From assembly GCF_021491355.1 (NCBI RefSeq), contig NZ_JAKENF010000001.1:744001-808000 (forward strand): a stretch of 64,000 nt of DNA, given 5' to 3'. Shown piece by piece: positions 32,300-40,501 of the stretch; the first letter of the stretch is position 1; the number at the start of each line of letters is the position of its first letter. The position numbers were made by a program, and so were the translations under genes. The stretch comes from Alitabrizicola rongguiensis. GTDB taxonomy: Bacteria; Pseudomonadota; Alphaproteobacteria; Rhodobacterales; Rhodobacteraceae. The notes under the pieces are model-generated. The model did not search any database. It had not been told where the DNA came from and saw only the letters and a program-made list of their open reading frames with translations.

Positions 32300-33283
32300 C
32301 TACTTCACCACCATCACGTTCAACGGCGCCCCCGTCGCCTCGCGCACCTTCAAGGGCGCGGCGGTGAACAGGAAGTCCCATTGCCCGTCCTCGTGGCAAT
32401 CCTTGGCCAGGGCCTCGAAGTTGCAGATCTCGTTGAAGATGATCCCGAGGTTGCGCATCAGCGCGCAGTGCAGCGGGATCTGCACCCCAAGCTCGGGATC
32501 GATGTCGATCTCGTTCGAGATCGTGTCCGTCGCCAGGCACGGGATCTCCATCTCGTGGAACCAGTCCACCACCTCGGTCGAATAGGTCAACCCAGGCTCG
32601 TTGAAGTCCTTGTAGAACACCTCGGGACCCTGGACATAGAGAAGCTGCAGGAACCCGATCCGCAGGCACAGGATGTCGTGCTTCTCGATCGTCACCCCCT
32701 GGCGCTCGGCACAGGCCAGCATGTCCTCCAGCCCGAAGGTGTCGCCCTTCTCCAGCGCGAACTTGCCGAAATGCGCCGCCATGTCGAGCAGCACCCCGCG
32801 CCCCACGATCCCGCGCTCGGCAATCGGCAGGATCGAGGTCTTCTTCATGCCCCCCGCCGTCGCCTCCGCCGCAGGATAGCCGTTCCACACATGGTCGTCG
32901 TACCAGACATGGCCAAGAGCATCGATCTGCGTCGAGCCCTGCAGGAACATGGTGATCTTGTCGTCGGCATATTCGACCCCGCCCGGCAGCGGCGTGGCCT
33001 TGCCCGTCACGTAGTCGTTCTTGTCCTGCACCATCTCGCGGACCGTCGGCTTGCGCCCGGGAAACATCGGGTCGCCCTTCGGGTTGCCGATCAGTTCGCC
33101 GCAGGTCACAACCTTCCCCTGCCTCACCGCTCGAACCCCGCGCAGAACCTCCGCCTGCGTCAGAAAGTTCAGAGACCCAACCTCGTCATCCGGGCCCCAA
33201 CGACCCCAGTTCTTCGGCGAACCCGCCAGCAACTGGCTCATCCGAACGTCCTGAGCCTTCGAAAATCCACCACGTTCCGGCAT
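32300..33283 (-). CDS. Cyclase family (kynurenine-formamidase-like) hydrolase, copy 2
   Basis: This 327-residue protein is identical in translation to copy 1 (3541-4524). The same start logic applies: AGGAGGG is 6 bp before the ATG at 33283. The metal-binding region reads QIDALGHVWYDDHVW and a C-terminal LHCALMRNLGIIFNEICNFE block follows. It is the second gene of the minus-strand operon led by the binding-protein gene at 34516, 117 bp downstream of that gene. The operon context (uptake, cyclase, hydratase, reductase, ligase) suggests ring or lactone hydrolysis after import and before CoA activation. Confidence 0.82.
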   Translation of the reverse strand: MPERGGFSKAQDVRMSQLLAGSPKNWGRWGPDDEVGSLNFLTQAEVLRGVRAVRQGKVVTCGELIGNPKGDPMFPGRKPTVREMVQDKNDYVTGKATPLPGGVEYADDKITMFLQGSTQIDALGHVWYDDHVWNGYPAAEATAGGMKKTSILPIAERGIVGRGVLLDMAAHFGKFALEKGDTFGLEDMLACAERQGVTIEKHDILCLRIGFLQLLYVQGPEVFYKDFNEPGLTYSTEVVDWFHEMEIPCLATDTISNEIDIDPELGVQIPLHCALMRNLGIIFNEICNFEALAKDCHEDGQWDFLFTAAPLKVREATGAPLNVMVVK

Positions 33284-33360
33284 CCTCATCCCTCCTCTGC
33301 CAGCATACATCAATTCCAACTCAAACGCCCGGAATGCGATCTCCATCGGCATTCCAGGAC

Positions 33361-33392
33361 GCGCCCGGCGCAGTGAGCGGTGCTCCGGGCGC
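33361..33392 (-). other. Hairpin after the second binding-protein gene
   Basis: GCGCCCGG and CCGGGCGC form an 8-bp stem with a 16-nt loop just after the stop of the binding-protein gene. There is no T-run. The same type of element follows the other two binding-protein genes in the window. Confidence 0.4.
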
Positions 33393-33400
33393 AAGGTCGG

Positions 33401-34516
33401 TCAGTTCTCCGGCGTACCGGTCAGGGCCGCGTTCAGGCCCACCTGCGGCAGCTCTTCCGAATAGATCGACGCGAACCAGCCGGGGTTGGGAATGATGGCA
33501 GGCTCGAACACGTTGCAGCCGCCCTTCATCTCTTCCCAGGTCCCTTCGGTGCAGACTTTGACGGTGTCATTGGTGACCGCGCCCGGCGAAAGCAGGACGG
33601 TCTTCGGAACGTCCTTGCCGTCCAGCACATCGACGATCATCTTCAGCGCCATTGCGCCGGGATAGGCTTGTGAACTCGCCGAGATCGAGCGCATGCCCAT
33701 CGGCCGATACGTCCCGTTTGCACCTGGCACTTCGGTTCCCGCCGGCAGCATCTGGATCCGGTGACCATTCGAGCCTTCGCCCGCGCAAGGCAGGATCTTG
33801 TCGTCGGTGATGCCAGCCTCGGATTGCATCGAGCTTGCCGTGTAACAGCCGACCTGCATCCACAGACCGGAAAGCGACTCCCAGGGATGGGTGGCGATGA
33901 TCTTCGACATCTCGGTGCGGGCTACGGCCTGGCTCCACATGCCATTCGCCTCGGCCACGACCTTGATGTCGGGATACTTGGAGAAGACCTCGCGCGCGGC
34001 ATCGTTGCGCAGCGTATCGACCGACGTGCCGGAGACGCCGGTGATCATCACGATGTTGCCCTTGCCGCCAATTTCCTTCGCAAGCCACTCGGCGGTCTGA
34101 CGGCCCCATTCGGCCTGATCGACATGGACGTTCCAGGCGCAGGGCTCTTCGATCACCCCGTCATAGGCGATTACCTTCACGCCCTTCTCGCAGGCATTCT
34201 TCACCGCGCCATTCAAGGCGGTAGGCGAGATCGGATAGACGATGATCGCATCGGCGCCGGCCTGGACCATGGCGTTGATCTGCTGGATCTGCTTTTGGGC
34301 GTTCGGGCCAGCGACCTGGACCTTGAGGTCAACCTTGTCGGCATAGTCCGATGACGAGGCCAAAGCCTTGAGCATGTTGGCCGCTTCGGCCTGCCAGTCA
34401 TTGCCGATGTAGCTCATGCTGAGGAATATCTTGTACGGCTCCTGAGCCTGTGCAGCCCCAGCCACCAGGCACGCAGCCGCAGTCGACAGGGCCAAGGCCC
34501 TGAATGCTGTTCTCAT
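33401..34516 (-). CDS. Periplasmic substrate-binding protein of a ribose-type ABC transporter (paralogue 2)
   Basis: This 371-residue protein starts at the ATG at 34516 behind AGGGAGGAAAAC. The signal peptide covers about residues 1-23 (ends AGAAQAQEP). It shares long identical blocks with the product of 12477-13598 (FLSMSYIGNDWQAEAANMLK, VAGPNAQKQIQQIN, ADAIIVYPISPTALN). No ATPase or permease gene adjoins, so it probably delivers to the single transporter encoded at 8718-12342. It heads the minus-strand catabolic operon and diverges from the acyl-CoA dehydrogenase operon with two operators in between. Confidence 0.9.
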   Translation of the reverse strand: MRTAFRALALSTAAACLVAGAAQAQEPYKIFLSMSYIGNDWQAEAANMLKALASSSDYADKVDLKVQVAGPNAQKQIQQINAMVQAGADAIIVYPISPTALNGAVKNACEKGVKVIAYDGVIEEPCAWNVHVDQAEWGRQTAEWLAKEIGGKGNIVMITGVSGTSVDTLRNDAAREVFSKYPDIKVVAEANGMWSQAVARTEMSKIIATHPWESLSGLWMQVGCYTASSMQSEAGITDDKILPCAGEGSNGHRIQMLPAGTEVPGANGTYRPMGMRSISASSQAYPGAMALKMIVDVLDGKDVPKTVLLSPGAVTNDTVKVCTEGTWEEMKGGCNVFEPAIIPNPGWFASIYSEELPQVGLNAALTGTPEN

Positions 34517-34614
34517 GTTTTCCTCCCTGAAGGTGGTCGCGCATTTGCCATCGGCGCAACCTGCCCGGATCGCTCTCCTCCCGACAGTCCGGCAGAGATG
34601 ACATGCACTGACCG

Positions 34615-34627
34615 TCTGTCCGACAAG
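34615..34627. promoter_or_regulatory. FadR-type operator, weaker copy TCTGTCCGACAAG
   Basis: Matches the consensus at 10 of 13 positions and keeps the TGTCCGACAA core. It lies 20 bp downstream of a minus-strand TTGACA (34653-34648), where it would overlap the -10 region of the binding-protein operon promoter. Confidence 0.5.
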
Positions 34628-34647
34628 CGAACACATCGACAATTCTC

Positions 34648-34653
34648 TGTCAA
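34648..34653 (-). promoter_or_regulatory. -35 box of the second binding-protein operon
   Basis: TTGACA on the minus strand, 132 bp before the ATG at 34516. No clear -10 is visible at 16-18 bp. Confidence 0.35.
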
Positions 34654-34683
34654 TCAATAAGTGTTCCACGAGCGGATTGTTGG

Positions 34684-34706
34684 CTTGTCGGACAATACAG
34701 TTGACA
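34684..34706 (+). promoter_or_regulatory. FadR-type operator plus -35 box of the acyl-CoA dehydrogenase operon
   Basis: CTTGTCGGACAAT (34684-34696; 12 of 13 consensus positions) is followed after 4 bp by TTGACA (34701-34706). The spacing equals that at 12405 and 19283. A good -10 is not obvious, which fits dependence on an activator. Confidence 0.55.
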
Positions 34707-34759
34707 CTCCAGAGAATCTGGTTCAGCACTCGATCGAGGGGAGTAAGGGGAGGCGATCC

Positions 34760-35905
34760 ATGGATTTCTCGCTTTCGGAGGAGCAGCAGGCGATCTTCGA
34801 TATGGCGCGCGACTTCGGGTTGGAGCACATCGCCCCCCACGCTCTGGACTGGGATCGACAGGGGACAATTCCCCGTTCGCTCTGGGTCGAGGCGGGGCAG
34901 CTTGGCTTCGGCGGGCTGGGCGTTTCCGAATCGTGGGGCGGCGCAGGGCTGGGCCGAATCGAGTCCGCGCTGGTGTTCGAGGCGCTGGCCATGGCCTGCC
35001 CCTCGGTTGCGGCCTTTCTGTCGATCCACAACATGTCGGCACGCATGATCGACAGCTACGGTTCCGACGACCTGAAGCAGCGCTATCTGGCCGATGCCGT
35101 CAGCATGAAGACGGTTTTGTCCTATTGCCTGACCGAACCGGGCGCGGGCTCGGACGCGGCGGCGCTGGCGACGAAAGCAGTGCGGCAGGGAAACCAGGGG
35201 TGGCTGCTGACCGGCACCAAGGCCTTCATCTCGGGCGGCGGCTATTCGGATGCCTATATCGTCATGGCGCGATCCGGGACTGCGGGGCCAAAAGGAATCA
35301 CGGCCTATATCGTCGACAAGGACGCGCCCGGCCTGTCATTCGGCGGGCTGGAGCAGAAGATGGGATGGCGCGCGCAGGAAACGCGACAGGTCCAGATGGA
35401 CGAGTGCAACGTCCCGGCCTCGAACCTTCTGGGGGAAGAGGGGCGCGGCTTTTCCTATGCAATGGCGGGTCTGGATGGGGGCCGGCTGAACATTGCCGCC
35501 TGTTCGCTCGGCGCGGCACAGGCGGCCCTCGATGCCACGCGCCGCTACATGGCCGAGCGGAAGGCGTTCGGCCAGCGCCTCGACCAGTTCCAGGCACTTC
35601 AGTTCCGGCTCGCAGATTGCGAGATCGAGTTGCAGGCGGCCCGCGTCATGCTTCGGCACGCGGCCTGGAAACTTGATCAGCGGATGACGGATGCGACCGT
35701 CCATTGCGCCATGGCAAAGAAATTCGTGACGGAAGTTGGCAGCCGGGTGGTGGATGCCTGCCTCCAGATGCATGGCGGGTATGGCTATCTGGAGGATTAC
35801 GGAATCGAGAAGCTTCTGCGCGACTTGCGGGTGCACCAGATCCTCGAAGGAACGAACGAAATCATGCGCATCATCGTTGCACGGCATCTGCTGGAGGCGA
35901 AATGA
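34760..35905 (+). CDS. Acyl-CoA dehydrogenase (isobutyryl-CoA dehydrogenase-like)
   Basis: This 381-residue flavoenzyme starts at the ATG at 34760 behind GGGGAGGCG. TEPGAGSDAAAL is the flavin/substrate loop near residue 125. The C-terminal part reads GYGYLEDYGIEKLLRDLR and QILEGTNEIMRIIVAR, in which the glutamate of LEGTNEI is the usual catalytic base position for short-chain dehydrogenases. It is followed without gap by 3-hydroxyisobutyryl-CoA hydrolase and 3-hydroxyisobutyrate dehydrogenase genes, so isobutyryl-CoA or a similar branched acyl-CoA is the likely substrate. The methacrylyl-CoA hydratase step would come from another gene in the island. Confidence 0.88.
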   Translation: MDFSLSEEQQAIFDMARDFGLEHIAPHALDWDRQGTIPRSLWVEAGQLGFGGLGVSESWGGAGLGRIESALVFEALAMACPSVAAFLSIHNMSARMIDSYGSDDLKQRYLADAVSMKTVLSYCLTEPGAGSDAAALATKAVRQGNQGWLLTGTKAFISGGGYSDAYIVMARSGTAGPKGITAYIVDKDAPGLSFGGLEQKMGWRAQETRQVQMDECNVPASNLLGEEGRGFSYAMAGLDGGRLNIAACSLGAAQAALDATRRYMAERKAFGQRLDQFQALQFRLADCEIELQAARVMLRHAAWKLDQRMTDATVHCAMAKKFVTEVGSRVVDACLQMHGGYGYLEDYGIEKLLRDLRVHQILEGTNEIMRIIVARHLLEAK

Positions 35906-36945
35906 CGGATGTCCTGATCCGCGTCGAAGGGCGGGCTGGCCGGATCACACTCAACCGGCCCGGCGCGCTGAACGCGCTGAACCATGACATGGGGAATGCC
36001 ATTTCCGCGGCCCTGACGCGGTGGAATGAAGATCCTGCGGTGGCTCTGGTCCTGATCGATGCAACCGGAGAAAAGGCTTTCTGTGCGGGAGGCGACATTG
36101 CCTCGATCTACGAGCGGCTCCGCGCGCGGGACTACGGTGTGATCCGTCAGTTCTGGCACGACGAGTATCGGATGAATTCCCAGATAGCGCGCTATCCGAA
36201 GCCGATCGTCACCTTCCTCAATGGCTTTGTCATGGGCGGCGGCGTGGGCGTCGGCTGCCACGCGTCGCACCGAATCGTGGGAACCGGCAGCCGCATCGCC
36301 ATGCCGGAAACCTCCATCGGACTGATCCCCGACATCGGCGGCACGATGCTGCTGGCATCGGGGCCGGGCCGATTGGGCGAATACCTCGCTCTGACCGCCG
36401 CGCGGATGACCGGCCCGGATGCGATACTTGCCGGATTTGCCGACCATTTCATACCCGAAGGTATGTGGCCTGAACTGAAGCAATCGCTGATCGAGCATGG
36501 AGATGCAGCCGCGATCCTGGCCGCAAGCCAGCCGCATCCCCCCTCTGACCTATCTGCGCATCGGGATGAAATCGACCGCCTGTTTGCAGCGGATCGCCTT
36601 GGCGGGATCCTTGCGGCGCTCGCCGCTGACGACAGCGACTTCGGGCAAAAGGCGCGAAAGAATGTGGAAAGCAATGCCCCGCTCGCCATGGCGGCTGCCC
36701 TCGTGCTGATCGACGAGGCGCGGCGCGATAACGGGCTAGAGGCCGCCCTGAGCCGCGAGTACCGCTACGTGTTCCGATCGGTCGATCAGGGCGATTTCCT
36801 CGAAGGAATCCGCGCCCGGATCTACGACAAGGACAATTCCCCTCGCTGGCAACACAGGCTTGACGACCTGCCGACCGACGGGGAAGTGGCGGCCATGCTC
36901 GCCCCCCTCGGACGGGATGAAATGGTTTGGGAGGATCACGGATGA
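35902..36945 (+). CDS. 3-hydroxyisobutyryl-CoA hydrolase-type crotonase
   Basis: This 347-residue protein starts at an ATG overlapping the previous stop (ATGA). GEKAFCAGGDIASIYE near residue 55 and LNGFVMGGGVGVGCHASHRIV near 105 are the oxyanion regions. MPETSIGLIPDIGGTMLL carries the conserved glutamate and aspartate of HIBCH. The length (about 350) and the C-terminal ECH_2 extension separate it from ordinary hydratases. It would release free 3-hydroxyisobutyrate, the substrate of the next gene product. The operon is compact and carries the FadR-type operator upstream. Confidence 0.9.
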   Translation: MTDVLIRVEGRAGRITLNRPGALNALNHDMGNAISAALTRWNEDPAVALVLIDATGEKAFCAGGDIASIYERLRARDYGVIRQFWHDEYRMNSQIARYPKPIVTFLNGFVMGGGVGVGCHASHRIVGTGSRIAMPETSIGLIPDIGGTMLLASGPGRLGEYLALTAARMTGPDAILAGFADHFIPEGMWPELKQSLIEHGDAAAILAASQPHPPSDLSAHRDEIDRLFAADRLGGILAALAADDSDFGQKARKNVESNAPLAMAAALVLIDEARRDNGLEAALSREYRYVFRSVDQGDFLEGIRARIYDKDNSPRWQHRLDDLPTDGEVAAMLAPLGRDEMVWEDHG

Positions 36946-37814
36946 AGATCGGATTTATCGGTCTTGGCAACATGGGCGGTCCGATGGCCGCCAACCTGGT
37001 CAAGGCCGGGCATGAGGTCACTGGCTTTGACACCGTCGTCCGGCCAGAGGGAGTTCGCATGGCGGCGAGCGCAGCCGATGCGTCGCGCGATGCCGACGTG
37101 GTGATAACCATGCTTCCGAATGGAGCCATCGTCGACGCGGTGACCTCCGAGGTCATCCCGGCAATGACCAGGGGCGCGGTTCTTTGCGACTGTTCGACGG
37201 TCGAGGTCGAGACGGCGCGACTGGTGGCGAAACGGGCCGGCGCAGCGGGGCTGCTGGCTGCGGATGCCCCGGTCTCCGGCGGCATCGGCGGCGCGGCGGC
37301 GGGAACCCTGACCTTCATGGTCGGGGCCGAGCCGGCAACCTTCGCAAGACTGGAACCGGTGCTTCAGGCAATGGGCAAACGCATCGTCCATTGCGGCAAT
37401 CCGGGCGCGGGACAGGCCGCAAAAATCTGCAACAACATGATCCTCGGCGTCACCATGATCGCAACCTGCGAAGCGTTTGCCTTGGCAGACAAGCTCGGCC
37501 TGTCGCGACAATCGATGTTCGACGTCGTATCGACCTCTTCCGGCTACAGTTGGACGATGAACGCCTATTGCCCTGCCCCGGGCATCGGTCCGCAGTCGCC
37601 GGCCGACAATGGCTACAGGCCCGGCTTTGCCTCGGAACTGATGCTGAAGGATCTGACACTGTCGCAAGCCGCCGCCGAGGCCGCCGATGCCGACACGCCA
37701 ATGGGCGCGCTCGCCCGCGAACTGTACAAGCGGTTCGTCGAAGACGAGGACGGACGCGGAAAGGATTTCTCGGCCATGCTCCCTCGATTTGAGAAGCGGC
37801 ATCGGTCCGCCTGA
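36942..37814 (+). CDS. mmsB: 3-hydroxyisobutyrate dehydrogenase
   Basis: This 290-residue beta-hydroxyacid dehydrogenase starts at an ATG overlapping the stop of the hydrolase gene. MKIGFIGLGNMGGPMAANLVKAG is the family-typical N-terminus. DAPVSGGIGGAAAGTLTFMVG is the substrate loop, and GAGQAAKICNNMILGVTM includes the catalytic lysine. It oxidises 3-hydroxyisobutyrate to methylmalonate semialdehyde with NAD. No semialdehyde dehydrogenase gene (mmsA) follows in the window, so that step must be encoded elsewhere. Confidence 0.92.
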   Translation: MKIGFIGLGNMGGPMAANLVKAGHEVTGFDTVVRPEGVRMAASAADASRDADVVITMLPNGAIVDAVTSEVIPAMTRGAVLCDCSTVEVETARLVAKRAGAAGLLAADAPVSGGIGGAAAGTLTFMVGAEPATFARLEPVLQAMGKRIVHCGNPGAGQAAKICNNMILGVTMIATCEAFALADKLGLSRQSMFDVVSTSSGYSWTMNAYCPAPGIGPQSPADNGYRPGFASELMLKDLTLSQAAAEAADADTPMGALARELYKRFVEDEDGRGKDFSAMLPRFEKRHRSA

Positions 37815-38293
37815 CGTTCGGCCACTAGGGCGCGGCTGCCATTCCACACATGGCGGCGTGAAATTGGGCCACCCCGCGGAGCAAGGGTCGACACCCTAGA
37901 GTACTGGCAATGACGCCCCGGTCCTGACAGGCAGAGGGCAGCGGATTCCGCTCCTGTGCCTCACTGTTTAACTCCGGCCCCGCATGGGCCGGCCCGCTAC
38001 AGGGATCCGGCCGAGTTCCGCGAATCGAAAACCCTGGAAGTTTTGCTCGAACACCCAAAATGTGCGGCGAACTGCCCATATCTGACAGCCAGCCATTGAC
38101 GATCCGAGATCACTTTGCCTCGGCGACCGGTGCCGCCGGCCGGTGCGGACGGCGCCATTCATCGATGAAGCCGCACCTCCAAGGTCAGCTTGCACCCCGA
38201 TAGGCCCATGATGTCATAACACTGTTGCATCGGGTGGCCAAACGTTCGACCCACCACGCCATTGGCTGGGGGTTTCTTTGTGTTGTGGCGAAG
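37815..38293. other. About 480 bp without a recognisable gene
   Basis: Between the end of the catabolic island and the tRNA gene I find only short frames without domain signatures. There is no clear terminator for the preceding operon, no direct repeats of the tRNA end that would mark an integration site, and no paired inverted repeats. Confidence 0.45.
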
Positions 38294-38370
38294 TGGTGGC
38301 GAGGGGGGGACTCGAACCCCCGACCCCGCGATTATGAGTCGCGTGCTCTAACCAGCTGAGCTACCTAGCC
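38294..38370 (-). tRNA. tRNA with CAU anticodon, probably elongator tRNA-Met
   Basis: Read on the minus strand, 77 nt including an encoded CCA form a cloverleaf: acceptor GGCTAGG, D-arm GCTCAGCTGGTTAGAGC, anticodon stem-loop CGCGA-CTCATAA-TCGCG (anticodon CAT at 38336-38334), variable GGGTC, T-arm GGGGG-TTCGAGT-CCCCC, acceptor CCTCGCC. The acceptor stem has one mismatch (T4 against C69). The GGGTC variable loop favours Met; a lysidine-modified tRNA-Ile(CAU) cannot be excluded by eye. Confidence 0.88.
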
Positions 38371-38406
38371 ACTGGCTGGGGTGATTAGGCAAGGCACGCG
38401 GGGGCG

Positions 38407-40434
38407 TCAAGCGGATTCGGCAGTGCTGCGGGGGCCATGGGCGACCCGGGGGCGGCCGCTGGCGGTGACACTGACCGTTGCTTCAAGGAAGAGTTTCTGC
38501 CCCTCGACCTCGGCTTCGCGGATCTCGCGGGCAACGGACACGCGCAGGTCTTCGGCGCCGGCCGCGCGCGCCCGCTCCGAAGCGTCCGCCGTCAGGGCCG
38601 CCTCCAGCGCCGCGAGCGCCGCATCGCGACTGGTGAAGCTCTCAAGCCCTTCTGGCAGATGCACGGTGAAGCGACCCTCGCCGGGACTCGTCACCATGCC
38701 CGTCGCACGCTGACTGACCTGCCCGACCACTGCGCCGATGGCATTGGCCACCCCCGCATGTTCGGGAAGGATCATTCGGCAATTCAGCCGCTCGCCGACA
38801 GCGCCGTAATACGAAGGCGCCGAGGCACCGAGGCCGATCACCGGAACGCCGAGGCGCAGGGTCGTCTCCACCACCCCGCGGTGATGAGAGAGACCGGCCT
38901 TAGTCAGGCGATGCCGAGCCAGAACCTCGGGTGTCTCGCCGGCAAAGGAGGGGTCTTCGCCGAAAGCTGCCTCGAGCAGGCAATCAACGGTCTGGGCCGT
39001 GAGCTGGTCGATGATGGCCTGCGCCAGCGTGGCGGCGTCCGGGGCAAAACGCTCGCCCTTGCCGTTGCGCCGCCTTGCCAGAAGCCGAACCGCCTTCTCT
39101 GCCGCCGTGCCATCCCAACTGGCCAACCGGCCAAGCACATGGCTGGCATCCGACGGTGTCACGCCCGACAGCATCACCAGTCCGCGCGCCACCAGCCGCT
39201 CCAGAGCCGCCACCTCCAGCCGCGAACTCAGCGCGGCCACAGCCGGCATCGGTTCGCTGATCCTGGCAAGCACTGCCGCCTCGCGGGCGTTCAGCCCGCC
39301 GGTCTGGCCGCCCATCGGAATCACGAAGCGGCCATCGAGTTCGCCCACCGCATCGTTGGACAGCCAGCGGTCCAGCGTCTCATGCACCATCGTGCCATGA
39401 TCCACGGCAAGGAGCGAGACCGGGACCAGCCGCCGCGGGCCCAGCCGCAAGCCGCCTGCAAGGCCCTCGGTGACCACATGCACTTCGCTGTCGCCGCCCA
39501 GGCCGGTGGTGCGCATCGCCACCGCCTCGACCATGGTGCGATAAGGGCCGACGCGCGCGCCTGCCGGATCGATCTCGGGCAGGCCATCGCGCAGAAGCGC
39601 GACGTCGGTGGTCGTGCCGCCGATGTCGCTGACCAGAGCATCGGCCTCGCCAGTCAGCCAGCGCGCCCCGACGATGCTGGCCGCGGGACCAGACAGTATC
39701 GTCTCGATCGGCCGCTCCCGCACCATCGCTGCCGAGATCAGCGCGCCGTCTCCCCGCACCACCATAAGCGGGGCGTCGATCCCTACCGCCACCAGATGCC
39801 GCTCGCAGGCCGCGACCAGCCGGTCGATCATGCCGATCAGCCGCGCGTTCAACACGGCCGTCAACGCCCGCTTCGGACCGTTCAGATTGGCGGACAGCTC
39901 GTGCGAACACGTGACAGGCCGCCCGGTAATGCGCCGTATGGCATCGCGCGCTGCGATCTCGTGAGCGGGGTTGCGGGTGGCAAAGCGCGAAGCGACGGCA
40001 AAGCCCATGACCTGCGGCCCAAGCTCCTCGGCAGCCATTGCAAGGCTTGCGAGGTCCAGCGGCGCCAACTCCTGCCCTGCATGGCCGTGGCCTCCGGCAA
40101 GACGGATCACGGGATCGCCCTTCAGCGCCTCGACCAGCCCGCCGCGTTCCAGGTCCCCGTCGTCAAACCCGATGAAGACCAGCGCGACTCGCCCGCCTTG
40201 CCCCTCGACTAGCGCATTGGTGGCAAGCGTGGTGGACAGCGAAACCAGTGCCACGTCAGAGGGCGCAACGCCTGCTTCTGCCAGCGCCGCATCGACCGCC
40301 CGGCCGACACCAAGCGCCAGATCGCCGCGGGTGGTCAGTGACTTGGCCGAACCGATGACGCGCGTCGCCGCCTCGTCCACAATCACCGCATCGGTATAGG
40401 TGCCGCCCGTGTCGACGCCGAGGAAAACCGTCAT
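38407..40434 (-). CDS. Hydantoinase/oxoprolinase family protein (HyuA-like subunit)
   Basis: This 675-residue protein begins TVFLGVDTGGTYTDAVIVDE, the nucleotide-binding start of N-methylhydantoinase A / 5-oxoprolinase A subunits. SLSTTLATNALVEGQGG follows. The central domain has SDIGGTTTDVALL near residue 285. HyuA subunits hydrolyse cyclic amides with ATP, normally together with a HyuB subunit; no hyuB gene adjoins. The protein is somewhat short and may belong to the single-subunit group. It diverges from the MFS gene. Substrate unknown. Confidence 0.85.
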   Translation of the reverse strand: MTVFLGVDTGGTYTDAVIVDEAATRVIGSAKSLTTRGDLALGVGRAVDAALAEAGVAPSDVALVSLSTTLATNALVEGQGGRVALVFIGFDDGDLERGGLVEALKGDPVIRLAGGHGHAGQELAPLDLASLAMAAEELGPQVMGFAVASRFATRNPAHEIAARDAIRRITGRPVTCSHELSANLNGPKRALTAVLNARLIGMIDRLVAACERHLVAVGIDAPLMVVRGDGALISAAMVRERPIETILSGPAASIVGARWLTGEADALVSDIGGTTTDVALLRDGLPEIDPAGARVGPYRTMVEAVAMRTTGLGGDSEVHVVTEGLAGGLRLGPRRLVPVSLLAVDHGTMVHETLDRWLSNDAVGELDGRFVIPMGGQTGGLNAREAAVLARISEPMPAVAALSSRLEVAALERLVARGLVMLSGVTPSDASHVLGRLASWDGTAAEKAVRLLARRRNGKGERFAPDAATLAQAIIDQLTAQTVDCLLEAAFGEDPSFAGETPEVLARHRLTKAGLSHHRGVVETTLRLGVPVIGLGASAPSYYGAVGERLNCRMILPEHAGVANAIGAVVGQVSQRATGMVTSPGEGRFTVHLPEGLESFTSRDAALAALEAALTADASERARAAGAEDLRVSVAREIREAEVEGQKLFLEATVSVTASGRPRVAHGPRSTAESA

Positions 40435-40501
40435 CCGCCTGCCCTTGCCCTGTTCAAGACGGACTGGGTCTAGCGCGCGACGCAGGAATGATCATCGCCG
40501 G

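Larger units (their letters stand above)
31224..33320. repeat. Long direct repeat, copy 2 (2097 bp)
   Basis: Same length as 2465-4561, same orientation, with three differences noted. Here the block lies inside a continuous operon: the binding-protein gene precedes it and the hydratase gene continues across its left edge without a break. This makes copy 2 the likely source. The right edge falls 37 bp upstream of the cyclase start. The intervening 26,662 bp plus one copy could be lost or amplified by homologous recombination. Confidence 0.95.

Noticed and set aside
37815-38293. Possible insertion-sequence remnant or integration site next to the tRNA
   Set aside because: No terminal inverted repeats, transposase fragments or copy of the tRNA 3-prime end could be found by reading; evidence too thin.
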